A program made the position numbers and the translations under genes. Positions 1-5,716 of a stretch of 5,740 bases of DNA are shown one piece after another. Under the pieces are notes generated by a model, which saw nothing but the letters and a program-made list of their open reading frames with translations, made no database searches and was not told the DNA's origin. The stretch is from JBGOTP01 sp041476545. GTDB lineage: Bacteria > Acidobacteriota > Vicinamibacteria > Vicinamibacterales > CAVVIG01. Where the stretch lies: the NCBI GenBank assembly GCA_041476545.1, contig JBGOTP010000327.1, positions 1-5,740 on the forward strand. Direction: 5' to 3'. How positions within the stretch are numbered: position 1 is the stretch's first letter; every line of letters starts with the position of its first letter.

Positions 1-68
1 AAGAGGAACGGAGCAGGGGAAACCCTGGATGGGTAGATCCTGCCCTGGTGGAACGCGACTCTGGAGAT

Positions 69-122
69 AACGGAAGGGACGGAGGGAACGGTCAAACACG
101 GAGAAACGAAGCAACGGAGAAA
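69..122 (+). repeat. ACGGAG repeat, copy 1
   Basis: This copy is made of degenerate units of about 8 bp (ACGGAGAA, ACGAAGCA, ACGGAGAA). Its core GACGGAGGGAACGG is also present in the reverse complement of copy 2 (218-277), with which it forms an inverted pair around a 95-bp spacer. That spacer holds only a small CCGGG/CCCGG hairpin (126-141). A partial unit (GAGGAACGGAGC) at 3-14 hints at a further copy to the left. No gene was found in positions 1-278. Confidence 0.75.
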
Positions 123-217
123 ACACCGGGGATCAGCCCGGCTCCGGAAGGTCTGCTCGTTGGGAGACAAACCGAGTCTTCTGAGGACACGCCTGGCTCG
201 TGGGTTCCGTGAAGAAG

Positions 218-277
218 TCTCCGTTTCTCCGTTCCTCCGTGTTGCGTCCGTTCCCTCCGTCGTCCTCCGCTCCCTCT
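218..277 (-). repeat. CTCCGT repeat, copy 2 (inverted relative to copy 1)
   Basis: It reads CTCCGTTT, CTCCGTTC, CTCCGTGT on the plus strand in clear 8-bp steps, then becomes less regular. It ends two bases before the in-frame GTG at 279 of the GxxExxY gene, so it occupies that gene's entire 5' flank. Confidence 0.78.
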
Positions 278-380
278 CGTGTCGGGCAAGGAGATTGCAG
301 CCATCACGCACATGCTGATCGACGACCAGCGACTGAACGATCTCACCGGATCCATCCTCGGTGCGGCCATCGAAGTACAC

Positions 381-388
381 CGTGAACT
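381..388 (+). repeat. Target-site duplication, left copy (CGTGAACT)
   Basis: This copy encodes the HREL part of the host gene. The identical octamer at 990-997 lies just beyond the right end of the element. The shared sequence extends to 11 bp (380-390 and 989-999) because the element's outermost bases coincide with the target. Confidence 0.8.
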
Positions 389-408
389 GGTAGTGAGTCA
401 GTTTCGCG

Positions 409-430
409 GGCGGCGGTTACTGCCGCCGCC
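409..430. repeat. Subterminal hairpin at the left end of the element
   Basis: GGCGGCGG (409-416) and CCGCCGCC (423-430) form a perfect 8-bp stem with a 6-nt loop, starting 8 bp inside the left terminal repeat. Together with the right-end hairpin it gives each terminus a secondary structure next to the terminal repeat. Confidence 0.65.
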
Positions 431-696
431 GGACGAGACGACGCGGGGTCTCGCCGCCACGCATGTCGCGCGGAAAAATGTGTGCACAGGCCTGGGCTGA
501 CGATCGCCGCGTCGATTCATCGGATCCGAGGGCCGGCGTTCGGAACGAGCGGCGCCAGTGGTATGCCGATCGACCGGGGGACCCGCGACGATCGACGCGA
601 CCCGCAGGCCTTTCGCACGCATTTTACCGGAACCGGATCGCGCGAATGCGACGCGGCGTGACCCCGCGTCGTCCCGTCCGCCGGCGCGCACCGAGC

Positions 697-951
697 GTCC
701 GTCCGGGGCCCTCGTCGCGGCCAACGTGTGAGACGGGCGACCCGCTGGCACGACAGCGCGGCCGCAGCCTCTGGCACGGCGGCGGTCACAGCCGGACGCG
801 CGATGATCGCCGAGGCCACCCGGATGCGATCCCGCGGATATGACCGTCCTGCGAGACACCCGTTGACCGCCGCTCGATCGGTAGTGTACGAGGCGGAGGA
901 CGCGCTGTCCGTCCGTCGACCCGTTGGCCGCGACGAGGGCTCCGGGCGGAC
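697..951. repeat. 30-bp internal inverted repeat of the MITE-like element (arms 697-726 and 922-951)
   Basis: The reverse complement of 922-951 matches 697-726 at 28 of 30 positions. Both arms contain the core CTCGTCGCGGCCAACG on one strand or the other, around a loop of 195 bp. Weaker complementarity continues inward with small gaps (for example GACAGCGCG near 744-752 against its complement near 900-908). This is far beyond chance and shows that the element is a folded or duplicated structure rather than coding sequence. Confidence 0.85.
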
Positions 952-960
952 GCGGCCAAC
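923..960. repeat. Subterminal hairpin at the right end of the element
   Basis: GTTGGCCGCG (923-932) pairs perfectly with CGCGGCCAAC (951-960) around an 18-nt loop, ending 17 bp inside the right terminal repeat. Its left arm overlaps one arm of the larger 697-726/922-951 repeat, so the two foldings are mutually exclusive. Confidence 0.75.
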
Positions 961-989
961 ACGCCATGGCAAAGTGATGACCCACTACC

Positions 990-997
990 CGTGAACT
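990..997 (+). repeat. Target-site duplication, right copy (CGTGAACT)
   Basis: It is identical to 381-388 and in the same reading frame of the host gene, where it again encodes REL before GPFRID. Confidence 0.8.
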
Positions 998-1199
998 GGG
1001 TCCGTTTCGAATCGACCTCATTGTTGAAGACCTGGTGGTCGTGGAGGTCAAATCCGTAGCCGCGCTCACACCGGTCTATCAGGCGCAGGTGTTGACCTAC
1101 CTGCGAATCATTGGACACCCGGCGGGTCTGCTGATCAACTTCAATGTGGCGCGGCTGATGGATGGCGTGAAGCGATTGATAAATCCCCGTGCCGCGTAA

Positions 1200-1257
1200 G
1201 AGGCAACGGAGGGGACGGAGGAAGCGGGCAAACACGGAGCAACGGAGGAACGGAGAC
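1200..1257 (+). repeat. ACGGAG repeat, copy 3
   Basis: It starts on the base after the GxxExxY stop codon. It contains the 8-bp units ACGGAGCA, ACGGAGGA, ACGGAGAC (1235-1258). It pairs as an inverted repeat with copy 4, sharing GAGGYAACGGAG at the outer end and an ACACGGAG core further in. Confidence 0.78.
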
Positions 1258-1313
1258 CATTTTGGAAAGGCTTAATCATTAATTTAGAGTCTCCGCCTGG
1301 GATGGGCGAAACT

Positions 1314-1331
1314 CCTCGCCTTCAGGCGAGG
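1314..1331. other. 7-bp hairpin in the spacer between repeat copies 3 and 4
   Basis: CCTCGCC (1314-1320) and GGCGAGG (1325-1331) form a perfect stem with a TTCA loop. The 105-bp spacer is noticeably richer in A/T than its surroundings (for example TTAATCATTAATTTAG near 1272-1287 and GAAAATAAAAATG near 1348-1360). There is no T-run directly after the stem on either strand, so it is not a convincing intrinsic terminator. Such hairpins also occur at IS200/IS605 ends, but nothing else supports that. Confidence 0.5.
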
Positions 1332-1362
1332 GTCGCTTAGCTCCCTTGAAAATAAAAATGAT

Positions 1363-1420
1363 TCTCCGTTTCTCCGTTCCTCCGTGTGTATCCGTTCGCT
1401 CCGCCCGTCTCCGTTACCTC
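1363..1420 (-). repeat. CTCCGT repeat, copy 4, overlapping the end of the esterase gene
   Basis: Read on the minus strand it is roughly three-quarters identical to copy 3 and opens with GAGGTAACGGAG; the TAA in this motif is the esterase stop codon (1414-1416). Copies 3 and 4 together could fold as a long imperfect stem between two convergent genes and might limit read-through, which is inference. Confidence 0.76.
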
Positions 1421-2961
1421 CCCTGGAACTTCTCCAGAAAATCGAGCTGTGGCTTCAGCAGATGGTTGCGGAGCTGCACCGTGTCGCCGAGACTCATGTA
1501 CGGCTCGCCCGCCACGTCGTAGGGCGCCCAGCGCGGCAGTCCCCTGCCGTTCGGATCGCCGGTCGTCGCGAAGTTGACCCAGTAGCTCGACATCACGTCG
1601 GCAACCCGATGGTCGATGTCCTGCATCCACGAACGCATCCCGACATTGTTGAAGGCGTAGACAATCTCGGAACCGTGGAAGGCGCCGTATTCCTTCGCTT
1701 CTGGTCTCGGCTGGACGCGAGAGAACGAATACAGATAGGCCTTCGATGGGCCGTTGAGGCGCGCCCACGTTCGCATCTGCAGCGTGAACGTGGTGTCGCG
1801 CTGACTGCCGAGGACGGCCTCGCGGACCTCGGCGTCGGTCTTCACGGGATAGGCCAGGTCGTACTCCTGGAGCATCGCTCCATACTGCGTCGTCACACGG
1901 CGGCGATAGTCGTAGATCGTCTTCGGGATTGACGCCGCGGCCGTCAGCGTGGTCATCTCGTTGGCATTCGAGCCGGCGATGACCGGCACGTCGTTCTGCT
2001 TGTGCTGCGCAAACAGGTTCGTCACCGTGTCGGGCAGGACCCATCCGTCCACGGTCACGCCGGTGCGGAAGCCCGGCGCGGCGAGCAGCCTGTCGGCCGG
2101 CACCTCGCGCAAGGCCTTCAACGAGTCGGCGCCGAGCGACTTGCCGAGCGCCAGCCCGCCCGCTTCCGCGGACGGTTGACCATCGCGATCCTGGGAGAGG
2201 TACGCGAGGCGGATATATTGCGCGCCGCTCTCACCGATGGCGCGTTGAAACAGACCCTTCGCGAGCGGTGAGGCCTGCAGGACGTTGACGCTCCACGAGC
2301 CCGCCGACTCGCCAAAGACCGTCACGTTGGCCGGGTCGCCGCCGAATGCCGCAATATTCTTCTGCACCCACCTGAGCGCGGCGATGTGGTCGAGGATGGC
2401 GTAGTTGCCTGAGGAATGGTTCGGCGATTCCGCCGTCAGCTCGGGGTGTGCCATGAAACCGAAGACGCCAAGACGATAGTTGGTCGTCACGAGCACGACG
2501 CCCTTCCTGGCGAGTTCGGTCCCGTCGTACTGTTCCGTGTAGCCCGAGCCCCGTGTCCATGCGCCGCCATGGATCCAGACCATGACCGGCCGCTTCCCGG
2601 TGGCGGTCGCGGCACTCCACACGTTCAGGTACAGGCAGTCCTCGCTCTTTGGGACGTCGGCGGTCGTATAGACCGAACCGGCGGGATAGGGTATCTGCAG
2701 GCACTGCGCGGGAAATGCATCCGCTTTACGGACTCCTTGCCACGGAACCACGGCCTGCGGTGCTTTCCAGCGCAAACCACCGACTGGCGGAGCGGCAAAC
2801 GGAATGCCCTTGTAGCTGCTCACACCGTTTGCCGAGGCGCCGGCGATGAGTCCGCCGTCAACCTTGAGCGGCTTGACCGGCGTGATCGCCTCTTGCGCGG
2901 CGAACGTGAGACACGAACCGACGACAACGGCCAACCCAACTGCAGCATGAATTCGTGGCAT
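1414..2961 (-). CDS. Exported type B carboxylesterase (alpha/beta hydrolase)
   Basis: This 515-aa serine hydrolase of the carboxylesterase type B (cholinesterase-like) family cleaves carboxylic ester bonds. The N terminus has a basic start (R3, H5), a hydrophobic stretch (6-21) and a likely signal peptidase I site near TFAA (19-22), so it should act in the periplasm or outside the cell. SEDCLYLNVW (106-115) is the family's second signature; C109 and C87 would form the conserved disulfide. HGGA (131-134) is the oxyanion hole and GESAG (217-221) holds the nucleophile S219. GSNANE places the acid at E335 and GAFHGSE the histidine at H429, so the triad is complete and the length is usual. The ATG lies 18 nt after the MaoC-like stop, with AGGAG nine nucleotides upstream, making it the last gene of the operon. 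Its TAA (1414-1416) falls inside an intergenic repeat copy. The substrate cannot be read from the sequence. Confidence 0.96.
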   Translation of the reverse strand: MPRIHAAVGLAVVVGSCLTFAAQEAITPVKPLKVDGGLIAGASANGVSSYKGIPFAAPPVGGLRWKAPQAVVPWQGVRKADAFPAQCLQIPYPAGSVYTTADVPKSEDCLYLNVWSAATATGKRPVMVWIHGGAWTRGSGYTEQYDGTELARKGVVLVTTNYRLGVFGFMAHPELTAESPNHSSGNYAILDHIAALRWVQKNIAAFGGDPANVTVFGESAGSWSVNVLQASPLAKGLFQRAIGESGAQYIRLAYLSQDRDGQPSAEAGGLALGKSLGADSLKALREVPADRLLAAPGFRTGVTVDGWVLPDTVTNLFAQHKQNDVPVIAGSNANEMTTLTAAASIPKTIYDYRRRVTTQYGAMLQEYDLAYPVKTDAEVREAVLGSQRDTTFTLQMRTWARLNGPSKAYLYSFSRVQPRPEAKEYGAFHGSEIVYAFNNVGMRSWMQDIDHRVADVMSSYWVNFATTGDPNGRGLPRWAPYDVAGEPYMSLGDTVQLRNHLLKPQLDFLEKFQGR

Positions 2962-2970
2962 GGCTCTCTG

Positions 2971-2975
2971 CTCCT
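2971..2975 (-). promoter_or_regulatory. Ribosome binding site of the carboxylesterase gene
   Basis: AGGAG on the minus strand lies nine nucleotides before the esterase ATG, inside the 18-nt gap after the MaoC-like stop codon. It supports this start, which keeps the complete signal peptide. Confidence 0.65.
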
Positions 2976-2979
2976 GTTT

Positions 2980-3441
2980 CTACGTCTCCGGGAAGTACCG
3001 AACGATCCATTCGGCTACGCACGACGGTTTATCGTGGTGCTCGCATTCGATGACCACGTTCCAGGTCACCTGAATGCCCCCGCCGGCCTCTTCGACGGCG
3101 GCGGGCGAAAACCGGCCGCGAATGCGCGCCCCGGCGGGAACCGGCGCAATGAAGCGTACACGATTGACGCCGTAATTGATCGCCAGCCGAAGGCGGGGGA
3201 AGTTCATCGCCGTGCGCGCGAGCGTGGACACGAGCGACAGCGTCAGGAATCCGTGCGCGATCGTGGTCTTGAACGGCGACTCCTTCGCGGCGCGCGCAGG
3301 GTCGATATGAATCCACTGATGATCGCCCGTTGCGTCGGCGAACTGATTGATACGCTCCTGACTCACGTCGACCCAGTCGCTCACGGCGAGCTCCTGGCCG
3401 ATCTGATCGCGTAACGCTGCAATGCTGGGGATGTTGGTCAT
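2980..3441 (-). CDS. MaoC-like (NodN-type) hot-dog fold dehydratase / (R)-specific enoyl-CoA hydratase
   Basis: This 153-aa single hot-dog domain protein belongs to the MaoC/hydratase-2 family, whose members hydrate enoyl-CoA with (R) stereochemistry or catalyse related dehydrations of CoA thioesters. The diagnostic segment FADATGDHQWIHID (34-47) carries the D40-x4-H45 catalytic dyad, followed by the conserved IAHGFLTLSL (61-70). The overall pattern most resembles the NodN-like branch, where substrates are often unknown. The ATG shares one base with the stop codon of the upstream multifunctional protein (TGATG), and GGAGG sits only three nucleotides before it, so translation is probably coupled. 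The upstream protein makes the (S)-hydroxyacyl isomer and this family typically makes the (R) isomer. It may therefore feed an epimerase-like shunt, polyhydroxyalkanoate synthesis or a substrate the crotonase domain handles badly; that is inference. Confidence 0.92.
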   Translation of the reverse strand: MTNIPSIAALRDQIGQELAVSDWVDVSQERINQFADATGDHQWIHIDPARAAKESPFKTTIAHGFLTLSLVSTLARTAMNFPRLRLAINYGVNRVRFIAPVPAGARIRGRFSPAAVEEAGGGIQVTWNVVIECEHHDKPSCVAEWIVRYFPET

Positions 3442-5576
3442 CAGCCTCCGCCGCCGTAGAACCCCTTGCCCTCCCTCACCAGCCGTTCGAGGAGTGGCGC
3501 CGCTTCCCAGTAGTCGCCGAAGCGCGCGCGGTATTCGTTCACCCTCGACAGGACCGCCGGCAGTCCGACGGTCTCCGCATAGAACATCGGCCCGCCGCGG
3601 TGCCTCGGGAAGCCGAAGCCGTAGCAGTAGATGACGTCGATGTCGCTCGCGCGCAGGGCGAACCCGTCCTCGAGCACCCGCGCGCCCTCGTTGGCGAGCG
3701 CCGTCATGATGCGCGCGAGAATCTCCTCGTCCTGAATCGGCCCGCGCCTGATGCCGCGCTTCGCCGCGGCTTCGGCCGCGAGCTGTTCGATGAGCGGATC
3801 CGGCACGCGGTTACGGCTCCCGGGCGCATCGTACTTGTACCAGCCGGCGCCTGTTTTCTGGCCATAGCGGCCCATCGCGAAGAGCCGATCCGGCACTTCG
3901 GACTGTGGACCTTCCGCCCGGCTCTTGCCGATCGACGCCAGGTACTGCCGAATCCGCGCCCCCACATCGATGCCCGCGATGTCCTGCATGCCGAAGGGCC
4001 CGACCGGCATGCCGAAATCGGTGAGCACCTTGTCGATCTGCGGGACGCTCGCGCCCTCCTCGAGGAGCAGATAGGCCTCGCGCATGTAGTACGCGACCAT
4101 CCGGTTGGCGACAAACCCGAAGCAGTTGCCGACCACGACGCCGACTTTCCCAATCCGCTTCGACAGCTTCACCGACGTGGCGATGACCTCGTTGCTCGTC
4201 TCGCGGCCCCGGACGATCTCGAGGAGCTTCATCACGTTGGCCGGACTGAAAAAATGATGACCGATCACCTGCCGGGGGCGTCCGCTCGCCTTCGCGAACT
4301 CGTCGATGTCGAGCGTCGACGTGTTCGACGCGAGGACGCACGTGGGTTTGGTCGCGCGCGCGAGTTCGGCGAACGTCGACTTCTTCAGGTCCATGTTCTC
4401 GAAGACCGCCTCGACGACGATGTCCACCTGGTCGAAGCCGTCGTAGGTGGTGGTGGGCGTGATGAACGCGAGCGTCTTCTCGAGCTGCTCGGCGGTCATC
4501 TTGCCCTTCGACATCGTGATCTCGTAGTTCTTCCGGATCGTCGCCATGCCGCGCTGCAGCGCTGTGTCGTCGACCTCCTTCAGGAGGACGGGAATCCCGG
4601 CGTTCGCATAGTTCATGGCGATGCCGCCGCCCATCGTGCCCGCGCCGACGACGGCGGCCCGCGTGATGTCGATCGTCGGTGTGTCTTTGGGGACATCGGG
4701 CACCTTGCCGGCCTCGCGTTCGGCGAAGAACAGGTGGCGCAGCGCCTTCGACTCGGTCGAGACCACGCACTCGGCGAAGAGCTCGCGCTCACGAATCGAT
4801 CCGGCGTCGAACCCCAGTGTCATGGCGCCTTCGATGGCTGCGATGGCGGCAAATGGCGCGTTGATTCCTTTGGGCCCCTTGATGGCGGCGCGGGCCTTGA
4901 CGCAGGCGGCCACGCCGCCCTGCGCGGTCTCGGGCGGGATGGCGATGTCGCGCGTTTTGCGCGTCTTCTTGTCTTTCTCCATACCCGCCTTGGCTTTGGC
5001 GAATGCGATGGCGGAGGGCAGCAGGTCGCCCTCCACGATGGCATCGACGATACCCGCGGCGAGCGCCTTGGCGGCGGGCACCGGCTTGCCATCGGTGCAC
5101 ATCACGAGCGCCAGTTCCGCGCCACAGAGACGGGGTAGGCGCTGCGTGCCGCCCGCGCCTGGAATGATGCCCAGCAGGACTTCGGGCTGGCCGACCGTCG
5201 CGCCCTTGACCGCGACGCGGTAGTGGCACGCCATTGCGAGCTCCAGTCCGCCGCCAAACGCGTTGCCATGAATCGCGGCGACGAGCGGCTTGCCGGTGTC
5301 CTCGAGCCGTTTGAGCATGGCGTGGGTGCGCTCCGATCGCGCCATCGACTGCTCGCGGGTCTTGAGGATTTTGAAGATGTTGATGTCGGCCCCTGCGACA
5401 AAGGTTGATCCGGCGCCGATGAGCACCATCGCGTCCGCCCCGGCGTCGTGGTCTGCCCGGGACACCGCCTCCTCGATGGCCTCCCACACACCCTGACCGA
5501 GTGCATTGACGGGCGGATTGTCGATGGTCAGGACGGCGACGCGATCGTTCAGGGAGTAGTGGACGAAATCAGACAT
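3441..5576 (-). CDS. Multifunctional fatty-acid oxidation protein: enoyl-CoA hydratase / 3-hydroxyacyl-CoA dehydrogenase (FadB/FadJ type)
   Basis: This 711-aa protein should carry out two consecutive cytoplasmic beta-oxidation steps: hydration of trans-2-enoyl-CoA to (S)-3-hydroxyacyl-CoA, then NAD-dependent oxidation to 3-ketoacyl-CoA. Residues about 1-190 are a crotonase domain with AGADI (61-65), FGGGLE and GQPE; E112 and E132 have the 20-residue spacing of the two FadB catalytic glutamates. The NAD site is VGAGTMGGG (310-318). HFFSPANVMKLLE supplies the dehydrogenase His441-Glu453 pair at the usual 12-residue spacing, and SNTS (417-420) and NRM (491-493) are also present. Two C-terminal 3HCDH domains follow (about 486-580 and 615-705). 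The length matches E. coli FadJ (714) and FadB (729). The ATG has GGAG five nucleotides upstream (5582-5585). It is the first gene of a three-gene operon; no partner thiolase (FadA/FadI) lies in the window. The choice between FadB and FadJ cannot be made here, so no symbol is given. Confidence 0.96.
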   Translation of the reverse strand: MSDFVHYSLNDRVAVLTIDNPPVNALGQGVWEAIEEAVSRADHDAGADAMVLIGAGSTFVAGADINIFKILKTREQSMARSERTHAMLKRLEDTGKPLVAAIHGNAFGGGLELAMACHYRVAVKGATVGQPEVLLGIIPGAGGTQRLPRLCGAELALVMCTDGKPVPAAKALAAGIVDAIVEGDLLPSAIAFAKAKAGMEKDKKTRKTRDIAIPPETAQGGVAACVKARAAIKGPKGINAPFAAIAAIEGAMTLGFDAGSIRERELFAECVVSTESKALRHLFFAEREAGKVPDVPKDTPTIDITRAAVVGAGTMGGGIAMNYANAGIPVLLKEVDDTALQRGMATIRKNYEITMSKGKMTAEQLEKTLAFITPTTTYDGFDQVDIVVEAVFENMDLKKSTFAELARATKPTCVLASNTSTLDIDEFAKASGRPRQVIGHHFFSPANVMKLLEIVRGRETSNEVIATSVKLSKRIGKVGVVVGNCFGFVANRMVAYYMREAYLLLEEGASVPQIDKVLTDFGMPVGPFGMQDIAGIDVGARIRQYLASIGKSRAEGPQSEVPDRLFAMGRYGQKTGAGWYKYDAPGSRNRVPDPLIEQLAAEAAAKRGIRRGPIQDEEILARIMTALANEGARVLEDGFALRASDIDVIYCYGFGFPRHRGGPMFYAETVGLPAVLSRVNEYRARFGDYWEAAPLLERLVREGKGFYGGGG

Positions 5577-5581
5577 GGAAG

Positions 5582-5585
5582 CTCC
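5582..5585 (-). promoter_or_regulatory. Ribosome binding site of the multifunctional beta-oxidation gene
   Basis: GGAG on the minus strand lies five nucleotides before the ATG at 5574-5576. It supports that start and is squeezed into the 15 bp between the gene and the GGTTCA repeat. Confidence 0.7.
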
Positions 5586-5591
5586 GCGATA

Positions 5592-5716
5592 GGTTCACAA
5601 GGTTCAGCAGGTTCACTGGGTGCACGAGGTTCGGTGGGTTCACATGGTTCACCAGGTGCGATGAGTTCGCAAGGTCAGGAACCCGAACCCAGTGAACCTG
5701 CTGAACCTTGTGAACC
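5592..5716. repeat. Perfect 30-bp inverted repeat built from 9-bp GGTTCANNN units
   Basis: Arms 5592-5621 and 5687-5716 are exact reverse complements around a 65-bp loop. The left arm begins a tandem series with a strict 9-bp period: GGTTCACAA, GGTTCAGCA, GGTTCACTG, GGTGCACGA, GGTTCGGTG, GGTTCACAT, GGTTCACCA, GGTGCGATG, AGTTCGCAA (5592-5672). The right side carries the same units in the opposite orientation (GAACCCAGT, GAACCTGCT, GAACCTTGT, GAACCCTGC) to about 5726. The variable triplets CAA, GCA and CTG are the same in both arms. It lies 15 bp upstream of the first operon gene; no promoter was recognised between it and the window edge. Confidence 0.92.

Larger units (their letters stand above)
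389..989. mobile_element. 601-bp MITE-like non-autonomous element inserted in the GxxExxY gene
   Basis: The ends are 12-bp terminal inverted repeats matching at 11 of 12 positions: GGTAGTGAGTCA at 389-400 and TGACCCACTACC at 978-989. An 8-bp direct repeat CGTGAACT (381-388 and 990-997) flanks them, as expected of a target duplication. Removing the element plus one repeat copy takes out 609 bp (203 codons) and rejoins the host gene in frame as HRELGP. An alternative reading with 11-bp ends and a 10-bp duplication (380-389, 989-998) is also flush. Inside there is no recognisable transposase; the overlapping open frames on both strands look like high-GC noise. Strong internal inverted repeats are listed separately. 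It was presumably moved in trans by a transposase elsewhere in the genome. I do not recognise the insertion-sequence family. Confidence 0.8.
312..1199 (+). pseudogene. GxxExxY-family (PDDEXK_3 nuclease-like) gene, interrupted and internally deleted
   Basis: Two in-frame pieces belong to the GxxExxY/PDDEXK_3 family, whose biological role is unsettled. The left piece ends in LTGSILGAAIEVHREL, encoded up to position 389. The right piece (990-1199) reads RELGPFRIDLIVED, then VVVEVKSVAALTPVYQAQ and GLLINFNVARLMDGVKRLIN, ending at TAA 1197-1199. The D of FRID and the E-x-K of VEVK match a PD-(D/E)XK active site. A 601-bp element separates the pieces; reading through it meets TGA at 498-500, and TGA at 978-980 blocks the right piece. 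Independently, the roughly 40-45 residues that normally lie between HRELGPG and YRID, including the GxxExxY signature itself, are absent. The start is uncertain: ATG 312 fits the usual family N terminus, while an in-frame GTG at 279 abuts the upstream repeat. AAGGAG (288-293) is 18 nt before the ATG. Repeat copies touch both ends of the gene. Confidence 0.85.

Noticed and set aside
2..70. Possible 3' end of an upstream plus-strand gene stopping at TAA 68-70
   Set aside because: Only about 22 codons are visible, with no recognisable motif, and part of it resembles the ACGGAG repeat.
380..389. 10-bp target duplication with 11-bp terminal repeats
   Set aside because: It is equally flush geometrically, but the 8-bp reading gives longer terminal repeats and a commoner duplication length. 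It is kept only as an alternative.
398..1069. 223-codon minus-strand frame and several shorter frames within 389-989, considered as cargo or transposase genes
   Set aside because: They overlap one another on both strands, are extremely arginine-rich, cross the element's right end into the host gene and show no DDE, HUH or recombinase motif.
1314..1331. Intrinsic terminator for the esterase operon
   Set aside because: The stem is good but no T-run follows on either strand. The minus-strand T-rich stretch (about 1350-1357) comes before the hairpin in the direction of transcription, not after it.
2416..3414. 332-codon open frame on the plus strand
   Set aside because: It crosses the esterase/MaoC-like gene boundary in antisense and shows no family motif. 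The well-supported minus-strand genes explain this DNA.
3600..5138. 512-codon open frame on the plus strand opposite the multifunctional enzyme
   Set aside because: It lies fully antisense to a gene with complete catalytic motifs, and its translation is arginine/histidine/aspartate-rich with no recognisable domain. It is a typical high-GC shadow.
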